Below, piece by piece: positions 9,960-18,775 of a stretch of 64,000 nucleotides of DNA. Origin of the DNA: Nitrososphaeria archaeon. GTDB taxonomy: Archaea > Thermoproteota > Nitrososphaeria > Nitrososphaerales > JACAEJ01. The stretch lies in NCBI GenBank assembly GCA_029775925.1, contig JARVKB010000018.1, positions 23,266 to 87,265 on the forward strand. The letters run 5' to 3'. Below the pieces are notes generated by a model, which was given only the letters and a program-made list of their open reading frames with translations, had not been told where the DNA came from and did not search any database. The position numbers were made by a program, and so were the translations under genes. How positions within the stretch are numbered: position 1 is the stretch's first letter; each line of letters starts with the position of its first letter.

Positions 9960-10403
9960 TTAATTTTTTCTCATGCTCTCTGAATTCCAAGGGAATTCGA
10001 TCATATTAGAAACTTCTTCGATATAATAATCTGGCTTTACATTCCCTTTAGTGTAAAATAATGATAAAATTTTAATTCTTTTTTCTAATGGTATTATAGA
10101 TTTAATGTATTGTATAATATTCTCGTCTATTACATCATCGACCAATAAAATCCTCTTTTCTAAAAGATTTTTATTTAGGAAACTTAAAATAATTTTCTTA
10201 CTTCGCTTTAAATCTAAGCTAATAATCTCTTTACAATCTGTGTAATCACAAAGTAATCTTGACACTACCCAGCCTCCTTTCGATATCCCAATAATTACAT
10301 CAGGCTTATATCCTGATTCTTTAACTTTCTTTACTAAAATCTTTGTGAGATTCTGCAATTTATTCCAATCGATAAACTCATAATTAAATTTTCTCTCATC
10401 CAT
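9960..10403 (-). CDS. phosphoribosyltransferase family protein
   Basis: PDVIIGISKGGWVVSRLLCDY and ILLVDDVIDEN PRPP-binding-like motif. Confidence 0.85.
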   Translation of the reverse strand: MDERKFNYEFIDWNKLQNLTKILVKKVKESGYKPDVIIGISKGGWVVSRLLCDYTDCKEIISLDLKRSKKIILSFLNKNLLEKRILLVDDVIDENIIQYIKSIIPLEKRIKILSLFYTKGNVKPDYYIEEVSNMIEFPWNSESMRKN

Positions 10404-10473
10404 TTGATTGTAACAATTAAATCTTGTGATTAAAAGTTTTATTATGCTTTTTATTTTAAGACTATGAGAAGAA

Positions 10474-11268
10474 TTGAAGGAAGGGAAAGTAGAAATAGGA
10501 ATAATAGGAGGTACTGGTGTTTATGATCCTGGTTTATTGGAAGATTCAAGAGAGATAAAGGTTTACACACCTTATGGAAAGCCATCTGACTTAATAACAA
10601 TAGGATTCTTTAAGGGAAGGAAGATAGCATTTATACCAAGGCATGCAAAAGGTCATCAAATACCTCCTCATAAAATAAACTTTAGAGCAAATATTTGGTC
10701 TTTAAAGCAACTTGGAGTAACAAGGATAATCGCTCCAGCTGCTGTTGGAAGCTTAAAAGAGGAGCTAAAGCCTGGAGATATAATTATACCCGATCAATTC
10801 ATAGATAGAACAGCAGGCAGGGCAAGCTCTTTCTATGATGGTGGCCAAGTATGCCATATATCTATGGCTGACCCTTTTTGTCCAGAGCTGACGGAGATTG
10901 CTTTTAATACTGGAAAAGATCTGGGTTTATCCATTCATAAAGGTGGAACTTGTATAGTAATTCAGGGACCAAGATTCTCAACGAAAGCTGAATCAAAATT
11001 ATATAGAAGCTGGGGAGCAGATATAATTAACATGACTATAGTGCCTGAATGTGTTTTAGCAAGAGAAGCTGAAATTTGCTACGTTCCAATAGCAACGATA
11101 ACTGATTACGATGTATGGAAGGAAAGGTTAGTTAGTGTTGATGAAATCATGAAAACATTGAAAGGAAACGTTGACAAAACTAGGAAGCTCTTAGAAGCGA
11201 TGATACCTAGAATTCCTGAGGAGAGAAGCTGTATCTGCAAAAATGCATTGAAAGATGCTCTTATATGA
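10474..11268 (+). CDS. mtnP: S-methyl-5'-thioadenosine phosphorylase
   Basis: IGIIGGTGVYDPGLL, IPRHAKGHQIPPHKINFRANI, GTCIVIQGPRFSTKAESKLYRSWGADIINMTIVPE; TTG start. Confidence 0.95.
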   Translation: MKEGKVEIGIIGGTGVYDPGLLEDSREIKVYTPYGKPSDLITIGFFKGRKIAFIPRHAKGHQIPPHKINFRANIWSLKQLGVTRIIAPAAVGSLKEELKPGDIIIPDQFIDRTAGRASSFYDGGQVCHISMADPFCPELTEIAFNTGKDLGLSIHKGGTCIVIQGPRFSTKAESKLYRSWGADIINMTIVPECVLAREAEICYVPIATITDYDVWKERLVSVDEIMKTLKGNVDKTRKLLEAMIPRIPEERSCICKNALKDALI

Positions 11269-11601
11269 CTTTAGAGATCTTCAAACGATAAAGGACAAAA
11301 ATCAAGTAATTGTGATCATCATTAAAGAAAAAGAACCAAAGACTGCTAGTACTGGTAACCCATCATTTTAAAAGGTAAATAAGCCTCTTTTTACCAACTT
11401 TTAAAGTCCAAATTCATCAAAGCCAGAAAAAAGAAAAAATTGTAAAATTCATCATATGTGCTGCTAATTCGAAGTTCTCAAGCAAAGTAAATAGGGTGAA
11501 ATAAGTATGGTGAATAATATAGCAACCCATAAAGTTCCCCTTTTTCTTGTGAACTTTTGAAAGAATTCTTATAAGGAATAATTTCATAGCTATATCTTAA
11601 G

Positions 11602-11890
11602 CTATTCTTGAAGTTTGAAAACCAATATGAGTAATGCTATGTCTGAAGCGGCGAATAAAGCTATTATCGATAATATGAGGTAAACTTGTGATCGTTGCGC
11701 TTTAAGAGTTGTTACTGACCGCAAGGTATTATGCTTACAGGAGATAATGCAACCAAAATACATGGAATGATCGTGGCTATTAGAGCTATGATAAGAGTTC
11801 TTGGTATTTTATGCTCAAGGTTTCTTGAGCTATCCCCTATCTTTGTAAGGTCATCAAAATCTGAAGGCGAAGAAGTTAAGACCGACCCCG
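11602..11890 (-). pseudogene. decayed/frameshifted membrane-protein ORF
   Basis: Two abutting minus-strand frames: ...SDFDDLTKIGDSSRNLEHKIPRTLIIALIATIIPCILVALSPVSIIPCGQ* then VTTLKAQRSQVYLILSIIALFAASDIALLILVFKLQE*. Confidence 0.3.
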
Positions 11891-12121
11891 AACAACCCCT
11901 CTAAAATCCAAAGAGGGCTTTGAAATATTTAACGGACAAAGAATTTTAAATAGCTAACAAATAAATATAAATGATAAGCAGAAGGAATTTTCAACGTATT
12001 CAACAGCCTTTACTATCGGAGTATAAAATATAGTAGAGCTCAATATTAAATCTCTATGTAAGAAAAGATTTGATAAGTTTAATTTAAGTTTAACTAATCA
12101 GTGCCAATGTTGAAAATCCCT

Positions 12122-13846
12122 TTATTGTAAAATTGGAGGTGGTGGAGGTGGGGGTAAATAAGTGGCAGACGGAGGTATTCCTTTACTTGTCAGAGCAATG
12201 ATTCCTCCTATGATTTTAACTATCGCTGCTATTAATAGTAGATAAGAACCTAGTGCTAAACCCCATGATAATTGGACGACACCGTATTCGCCTATACTTC
12301 CAGAATATGATCCAATTATCGGACTAGATGATATCTGATTTGATATTATCGTTAGTTCTGCTGGAACTTCGCCACTGACAAAGGATGGTATCATAGATGC
12401 AAGTAAAGCCATGAACAACAGTATTATTATGACTGGAATAAGAAGAGTTATGCCCCCAATGATGTATTTCCTTCCTATCTGACTTGAAGACTTCATACCT
12501 ATCAAGTCTAAAATACTCAACACTACTAAGGCGAGTATTATTACGAAGAATGGGATCTTCGCCCCAAAGAATTGCACTAAACCATCTCCAAGAAGGTTGA
12601 CTTGCACTCCCTTTATACCGTCTATGATGAGCAGATCCACATTACCATCCGTCATGAAAGGTCCTGACTGAATGTTTATGGTTGTAATGTACCATGGTAT
12701 AGATAAAGCTATAACTGTTAGTATAATGCTAATTATACCAAGGATTATACCTATACTTGCCTTTGTTCTTAGGAATGCCCATAATTTTAATCCTCCTTTC
12801 CTATGAAGCTTCACTATACCATAGATTTTCCAGACCATAATTATGATTATTATTACTGAGAAGATGAGCAAGAAATTTGCAACTAACCAGTTCATCGTAA
12901 ACCAATTTCCATCCACTATAAATAGTCTCAATCCCCACGATGCAGGGTTTTGCCACTTACTTCCACTCTGACTATACTTTGGACCCAAAGGGCCATTTCT
13001 TCCCTTTAATTCTTCGTTGCTTCCTCCCAAAGCACCCCACTTCCCTGCAAACTCTAACCAACCTTGAGAGCTCGTTCCTACCTCTTTTAATAGAATCAGC
13101 TGAAATTCATCATAGTTTATCCTTTTACCATTATCTCCTACTATGTCGCTTTCCATACCTAGATTGCCTTGATACGGTCTAAAGTAGTTTGCATGAGAAC
13201 CTTTTGCAACATAAACTACGGGATGTGTACCATCAACCTTTTCTACATTAACCCAAAGAGTCTTTTGGCCCGACTCATGCTGCGAGTAACAAGCATATAG
13301 GGGCTCATAATCTGGGTTCAGTATAATCTGGACGACTTCCCAATCTCCTTGATGATCGTTCAAAGGACCGTTATTAAAGGCATAAAAAAACCAGTATTGA
13401 ACGATGACATAATTTTCACTATCTTTTATATCTGGCTTGACATGAACATATACAAAGTACCCGTTTAATTCTTTCCAAGCATTATAATCTTGAGATATTT
13501 CTTCGAAGCTTAGTTTGTTCTCTAAAAAGTAGTTGTCATTGACATTTGTCAAGACAGCTATCTCCGCTATAGTTGGTGAAGTATCTATCGTGATAATGCT
13601 GTCTCCAACCTTCTTTTTCAAAACCGAGTTGGATAAATGATAATCTATGGATGCTGGAAAGAAAAATTCTCCATCTACGAATTGTAATGTTGGTAGATAT
13701 GTATTTGCTAAGTTAGCTTCAACGACATCATCTAATCCATCACCATCCGAATCTACTCCTAGAACATTAACTGAAGCAAAGACAAAAAGAAGAGAAAAGA
13801 ACGAGAAAATTATTATCATCCTATATTTTTTCAAAAGGTTCTTCAT
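12122..13846 (-). CDS. secreted/membrane VPS62-like domain protein with polyproline C-terminus
   Basis: Signal peptide, DSDGDGLDD Ca-binding-like motif, QYWFFYAFNNGPLNDHQGDWEVVQIIL, YVAKGSHANYF, several TMs, LPPPPPPPILQ tail. Confidence 0.8.
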   Translation of the reverse strand: MKNLLKKYRMIIIFSFFSLLFVFASVNVLGVDSDGDGLDDVVEANLANTYLPTLQFVDGEFFFPASIDYHLSNSVLKKKVGDSIITIDTSPTIAEIAVLTNVNDNYFLENKLSFEEISQDYNAWKELNGYFVYVHVKPDIKDSENYVIVQYWFFYAFNNGPLNDHQGDWEVVQIILNPDYEPLYACYSQHESGQKTLWVNVEKVDGTHPVVYVAKGSHANYFRPYQGNLGMESDIVGDNGKRINYDEFQLILLKEVGTSSQGWLEFAGKWGALGGSNEELKGRNGPLGPKYSQSGSKWQNPASWGLRLFIVDGNWFTMNWLVANFLLIFSVIIIIIMVWKIYGIVKLHRKGGLKLWAFLRTKASIGIILGIISIILTVIALSIPWYITTINIQSGPFMTDGNVDLLIIDGIKGVQVNLLGDGLVQFFGAKIPFFVIILALVVLSILDLIGMKSSSQIGRKYIIGGITLLIPVIIILLFMALLASMIPSFVSGEVPAELTIISNQISSSPIIGSYSGSIGEYGVVQLSWGLALGSYLLLIAAIVKIIGGIIALTSKGIPPSATYLPPPPPPPILQ

Positions 13847-13976
13847 TTATTTCATATCCATTTTTAAAAACTACACATCCTTTTCTATTAATAAACCTTA
13901 TGTTTCTTTTCTAATGAGCGAAAATTAACATAGAAAGGTTGAAATTTAGATATAGTGATGCTAATTAGGAAAGAAG

Positions 13977-15218
13977 TTGCAAAGCAAAATATCGGATTCA
14001 TCATTGGCTCCTGAAGGAGAAAAATCGTATTCATGGGCTTATAGAAATATGCCTGCTTTAGTTAAGACGATAGATAGCTTTGGTGATAAAAAACCATTGA
14101 TAGGGAAAAAGATTGCCATGTGCTTGCATGTAACGAAAGAAACTTCAGTTCTAGCCATTGGTCTAAAAAGGCTTGGAGCTGATGTTTATCTTAGTGCAGC
14201 AAATCCATTAACCACTCAGGATGATATTGCTGCTTATCTATCATCTCAAGGCATAACCGTTTTCGCTTGGAGAGGAGAAAATCCAGATGAATATTTCGAC
14301 TGCATAAGAAGCATTTTGAAATTCAAACCTGACATAATAATGGATGATGGTGGAGATGCCCATGTAACTTTTCATGAAGAGTTTAAAGATCATAAAGTCC
14401 TAGGTGGAACTGAAGAGACGACGACAGGGGTTACTCGCTTAAGGGCTTTGTCAAAGGCTGGAAAATTACGTTATCCAGTTATAGCGGTAAACAACGCTTA
14501 CACAAAATTTCTATTTGACAATCGTTATGGTACTGGTCAAAGTACTTTTGATGGTTTGCTAAGGGCTACAAGCTTGCTTATAGCTGGTAAGAAAGTTGTT
14601 GTAGCAGGCTATGGATGGGTAGGGAAAGGAATAGCAAAAAGAGCCAGGGGTCTAGACGCTCATGTAATAGTAACAGAAGTCGATCCCCTTAAAGCATTAG
14701 AAGCCCATATGGATGGTTTTGAGGTAATGCCTATGAGAGAGGCAGCAGAACTTGGAGATATATTCATAACTGCAACCGGTCAAATAAACGTGATAAGAGG
14801 AGAACATTTGGAAAGAATGAAGGATGGAGCGATACTAGCAAATGCAGGACACTTTGATGTTGAGATTAATGTTAAGTATTTGGAGCAAAATAGTTTATCG
14901 AAAAGAAGCGTAAGGCAATTCGTAGATGAGTATAAGCTAAAGAATGGAAAAAGACTTTATTTGATAGGAAGAGGTAGAATCGTGAACTTAGTGGCTGCTG
15001 AAGGGCACCCACCCGAGGTAATGATGATGTCCTTCTCAAATCAACTTCTATCAGTAATTTATATATCTGAAAATTATCAAAGTTTAGAAAACAAAGTTTA
15101 TGATGTGCCTGATAGCATAGATAAGCAAGTAGCAAATAATGCTTTAGAAGCAATGGGTATAAAAATAGATGAAATGACTGAAGAGCAAATTAGTTATGCT
15201 AGCGAATGGAAGGTTTAA
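13977..15218 (+). CDS. ahcY: adenosylhomocysteinase
   Basis: MCLHVTKETSVL, DDGGDAHVTFH, NNAYTKFLFDNRYGTGQSTFDGLLRAT, VVVAGYGWVGKGIAKRARG. Confidence 0.96.
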   Translation: MQSKISDSSLAPEGEKSYSWAYRNMPALVKTIDSFGDKKPLIGKKIAMCLHVTKETSVLAIGLKRLGADVYLSAANPLTTQDDIAAYLSSQGITVFAWRGENPDEYFDCIRSILKFKPDIIMDDGGDAHVTFHEEFKDHKVLGGTEETTTGVTRLRALSKAGKLRYPVIAVNNAYTKFLFDNRYGTGQSTFDGLLRATSLLIAGKKVVVAGYGWVGKGIAKRARGLDAHVIVTEVDPLKALEAHMDGFEVMPMREAAELGDIFITATGQINVIRGEHLERMKDGAILANAGHFDVEINVKYLEQNSLSKRSVRQFVDEYKLKNGKRLYLIGRGRIVNLVAAEGHPPEVMMMSFSNQLLSVIYISENYQSLENKVYDVPDSIDKQVANNALEAMGIKIDEMTEEQISYASEWKV

Positions 15219-15269
15219 AATCAAGTACTCTTTTATGTTTACTCTATTCTTTAGATAAATGAGAAATGA

Positions 15270-16007
15270 CTATTCAAAAAATGTCTTTAATAACCACATA
15301 AGTATTATTCCTAACAAAAGAAATATTAATTGAACGGCAGAGTCCTTTACTTTCTCCCTCTTATGAAGTTCAGGCAAAAGGTCTGTGGCTGCAATGTAAA
15401 TGAAGCCTCCAGCAGCAAAAGGTAAAAGCAGAGTTACAATATGTTCTGTGTAATGGATTAGGTAATAGGTGAAGACAGCTCCAAGGATGGATGTTATTGC
15501 TGATATGAAATTATAGAACAATGCCTTTGTCTTTCTAAAGCCGCCATATATCAATATTCCAAAGTCTCCTATCTCTTGTGGAATCTCATGGGCAACTACC
15601 GCAAAAGTAGAAACTATACCTAGATCTGAACTTACGAGAAAGCTTGCTGCGATTATCATCCCATCTATCCAGTTATGTATTCCGTCTCCAATTAAGTTCA
15701 GATAGGTAAATGCGTGAAAGTCACACTTCCCTTTATGGCAATGTCTCCAGCGCAGGAACTTCTCTATGATAAAGAAGAGTATTATGCCTAGAAGAATAAA
15801 AATAAAAACTTCTTCACCTCCTAAAACAAAGGATTCAGGCAATAAATGCAGAAAGGCACCTCCAAGCAATGCACCAGAAGCAAAGGCAACTAATACTAAA
15901 AGAATCTTGTTAAGTATTTTATCATTTAATGATAAGAAAACAATTCCTATAAGGGAGCATAGGCTAACTAATAATGTAGCAAAGAAAATTAGCAAAAGGA
16001 CTGACAT
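15270..16007 (-). CDS. ZIP family metal transporter
   Basis: NLIGDGIHNWIDGMIIAASF and VVAHEIPQEIGDFGILIYGG metal-binding TM4/5 motifs. Confidence 0.93.
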   Translation of the reverse strand: MSVLLLIFFATLLVSLCSLIGIVFLSLNDKILNKILLVLVAFASGALLGGAFLHLLPESFVLGGEEVFIFILLGIILFFIIEKFLRWRHCHKGKCDFHAFTYLNLIGDGIHNWIDGMIIAASFLVSSDLGIVSTFAVVAHEIPQEIGDFGILIYGGFRKTKALFYNFISAITSILGAVFTYYLIHYTEHIVTLLLPFAAGGFIYIAATDLLPELHKREKVKDSAVQLIFLLLGIILMWLLKTFFE

Positions 16008-16052
16008 ATAATCACCATAACAGGATGACTAAAACGAAAATTATGTTAACTA

Positions 16053-16478
16053 TTACTTTACACATTTTGTATGCACCAAAGGCTTACCATGAATACAAGT
16101 TTCTGGATAATTCAAAATTTTACAAATCTTCTCAATCAGCTTTGTACCTACAAGATAATCTATCTTTGATGCTTCTTTGCAAGAAGTCTCTTTATCTAAA
16201 CTCAAAAATTTATTAAAGTAGACTTCAAGAACTCTGTGATTATGAATTATGTTTAAGGCTAAATAATTTCCTCTTTTAGTAAGCTTGATTCTTTTCCAAG
16301 GGATTCTCTTAACCAAGCCATAAGATTCAAGCTTCTTTAATATATCTATCACTGAAGGAGCTTTCACATTGAAGATTTTTGCTAATTTCCCTGTAGATAA
16401 CTTTTGTTTATCCTCTTCGAGCTGCCACAGGGCTAACAGGTAAGAGGTTTCTTTAGAAGTTAATTCGATATTATGCAT
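16053..16478 (-). CDS. DtxR/MntR-family metal-dependent transcriptional regulator
   Basis: N-terminal HTH (KLAKIFNVKAPSVIDILKKLESYGLVKR) plus H/C/E dimerisation and metal-site region; upstream of the ZIP gene. Confidence 0.88.
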   Translation of the reverse strand: MHNIELTSKETSYLLALWQLEEDKQKLSTGKLAKIFNVKAPSVIDILKKLESYGLVKRIPWKRIKLTKRGNYLALNIIHNHRVLEVYFNKFLSLDKETSCKEASKIDYLVGTKLIEKICKILNYPETCIHGKPLVHTKCVK

Positions 16479-16486
16479 CCCAAAAA

Positions 16487-16501
16487 TTAGGTAAATCCTA
16501 A
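16487..16501. promoter_or_regulatory. putative DtxR-type operator TTAGGTAAATCCTAA
   Basis: Perfect 5-bp inverted repeat with 5-nt spacer, resembles DtxR/IdeR consensus half-sites, 9 nt upstream of the regulator ATG, between it and an A/T-rich TATA-like stretch. Confidence 0.7.
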
Positions 16502-16681
16502 ATTTAAATTTTTCTCATAGGTCATAAGACCACTATTTGGATGTTTTCAAATATGCTTAAAATATACAACTATAGATTTTGAGGAAAAGTATGAAATAAT
16601 TAAGATGGTATTAAGAGTTAAGTTAATTATAAGAGATAGGTATTTATTAGTACCTTTTTTGTTAATACTATAAAGAGGTTT

Positions 16682-18373
16682 GTGGCAATCTTGGCGAAAT
16701 GGGTAGTAACATCAGCATGGCCATACTCTTCCGATATTCCACACCTGGGCAATCTTATAGGTTCGGTATTATCCGCAGATGTGATAGCGAGATACCTTAG
16801 AATGAAGAAGCACTCAGTAATTTTTGTATCCGGCTCTGATGAACATGGAACGCCAGTCGAGATAGAAGCAATAAGGCGTAAAATTCCAGTAAAAGAGTTT
16901 GCAGATTCTAACCACGAATACATTAAAAAATTATTTGAAAAGTGGAATATATCCTATGATAACTATACGAGGACAGAGAGCCCTACTCATATAAATTTTG
17001 TGATAAATCATTTTAGGGAGATATATGAGAATGGATTTATATTTGAAGAAGAAGAGCTTGTGCATTATTGCCCAAAAGATAAAAAATTTCTTCCAGATAG
17101 ATTTGTTGAGGGGACTTGCCCGTATTGTGGGGCGCGTGGTGCAAGGGGGGATCAATGTGATTATTGTGGCAAGCCTTTAGATGCTATAAAACTTATGGAT
17201 CCTTACTGTGCAATTTGCAATGGTAAGACTGAGATTAAAAGCACAAGACAGTGGTATTTTGATCTACCAAAGCTAAGTGAAAGAATAAAAAGTTATCTTT
17301 TAAACAATAAAGAGCTTTCTGAAAATGCTTTAAAATTCAGTCTAAGTTTGATAGAAGAAGGGTTAAAGCCTCGCTCTCTCACAAGAGATACTCAATGGGG
17401 AATACCTGCACCCTTTCCTGGGGCTGAAGGGAAGACTATATATGTATGGATGGAGGCAGTTTTGGGCTATATCTCAGCAGTTATAGAATATTTCAAATTT
17501 AGGGGGAACGAGGATGAGTGGAAAAATTATTGGCTCAATCCGGATACAAAAACTGCTTTTTTTATAGGTAAGGATAATATACCTTTCCACACAATAATCT
17601 TTCCAGCCCTTCTTCTTGCATCAAAACGAAACTATACATTACCAAATGTAATTAGTGCTACTGATTTTCTTCAATTCGAAGGGAAAAAGTTCTCAAAGAG
17701 TAGAAGAATAGGTATATGGATAAATGAAGCCCTTGAGATTTTACCTGTAGATTATTGGAGATATTCTTTATTATCTGTTAGACCTGAAAGTGGAGATGTA
17801 AACTTTACTTATGAGCTATTGGAAGAGAAGGTTAACATTGAGCTTAACGATAAGATAGGAAATTTTGTTAACAGAACACTCTCAGCCATACAAAGATTTA
17901 TGAATGGTGAAATCGTTAAGAGACCAAAGTTAAGCCAACAAGGAGATGATATGATAGAAAAGATAAAACAAAGACATGATAAAATTGATGAGCAATACGA
18001 AAAGTTTAGGATTCAAAGGGCTGTGAAGCTAACATTAGAGCAGGCTGAAGAAGGAAATGCGTACCTTAACTTAACTGAGCCTTGGAAAACTTTTGAGTTA
18101 AAACCAGACGCAACTTACGAAGCCCTTTACGTAGTAGCAAGAATAGTCAAGGCTTTATCGATAGAACTTTATCCTATAATCCCTAGTACTGCTGAGAAGA
18201 TTTGGTATTTTCTTGGTTTGAAAGGTGAATTAAAAAATGCTGTTTGGTCAGAAGCTAAAGAAGATTTTGATTATCCTGTAAAGATAAGAGATTTTCATTC
18301 TCTATTCAAAAAGATAAAGAAAGGAGAAGTTATAAAAAGACTTGATGAAATTAGGAAGAATCGGAGGGATTAA
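16682..18373 (+). CDS. metG: methionyl-tRNA synthetase
   Basis: TSAWPYSSDIPHLGNLIGS, CPYCGARGARGDQCDYCG knuckles, KFSKSRRIG (KMSKS variant); GTG start. Confidence 0.95.
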   Translation: MAILAKWVVTSAWPYSSDIPHLGNLIGSVLSADVIARYLRMKKHSVIFVSGSDEHGTPVEIEAIRRKIPVKEFADSNHEYIKKLFEKWNISYDNYTRTESPTHINFVINHFREIYENGFIFEEEELVHYCPKDKKFLPDRFVEGTCPYCGARGARGDQCDYCGKPLDAIKLMDPYCAICNGKTEIKSTRQWYFDLPKLSERIKSYLLNNKELSENALKFSLSLIEEGLKPRSLTRDTQWGIPAPFPGAEGKTIYVWMEAVLGYISAVIEYFKFRGNEDEWKNYWLNPDTKTAFFIGKDNIPFHTIIFPALLLASKRNYTLPNVISATDFLQFEGKKFSKSRRIGIWINEALEILPVDYWRYSLLSVRPESGDVNFTYELLEEKVNIELNDKIGNFVNRTLSAIQRFMNGEIVKRPKLSQQGDDMIEKIKQRHDKIDEQYEKFRIQRAVKLTLEQAEEGNAYLNLTEPWKTFELKPDATYEALYVVARIVKALSIELYPIIPSTAEKIWYFLGLKGELKNAVWSEAKEDFDYPVKIRDFHSLFKKIKKGEVIKRLDEIRKNRRD

Positions 18374-18375
18374 AA

Positions 18376-18705
18376 ATATCAGAAGAAGTTTCTTTTGAAG
18401 AATTCTCTAGAATAGACATAAGAATAGGAAAGATAGTAGATGCTCAACAAATCCATGGCTCTAAAAAATTCATGAAACTTATGATAGACATAGGGGGAGC
18501 GATAAAAACTTCTGTTGCTGCCATAGGAGATAATTATAGGCCAGATCAATTATCATCAAAGCTTGTAGCTGTAGTCACTAACTTAAAGCCAAGAAAGGTT
18601 TTTGGGGTTGAATCTGAAGTTATGATACTGGCAGCTTTAGACGACTCTATTACTTCTATTCTTCAACCTGATAAGCAAGTTAGTGCAGGTAGCAAAGTTA
18701 CTTAA
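18376..18705 (+). CDS. MetG C-terminal/EMAP-like tRNA-binding domain protein, non-canonical start
   Basis: In-frame upstream of the tracked ATG: (ATA)SEEVSFEEFSRIDIRIGKIVDAQQIHGSKKFMKLMIDIG...; GGAGG SD at 18363-18367; no ATG/GTG/TTG after the preceding in-frame stop. Confidence 0.8.
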   Translation: MSEEVSFEEFSRIDIRIGKIVDAQQIHGSKKFMKLMIDIGGAIKTSVAAIGDNYRPDQLSSKLVAVVTNLKPRKVFGVESEVMILAALDDSITSILQPDKQVSAGSKVT

Positions 18706-18775
18706 TTTGATTTATTCCTGATAAATTTTTATGGACTAAATTTTTGCATCGCTTGATTTTACATCAAAAAAAGTT

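Noticed and set aside
16627-16923. 98-aa minus-strand ORF
   Set aside because: Antisense to the start of metG.
18472-18705. ATG 18472 as start of the tRNA-binding domain gene
   Set aside because: It would remove the conserved N-terminal strands (FSRIDIRIGKIVDAQQIHGSKKF) that are readable directly upstream.
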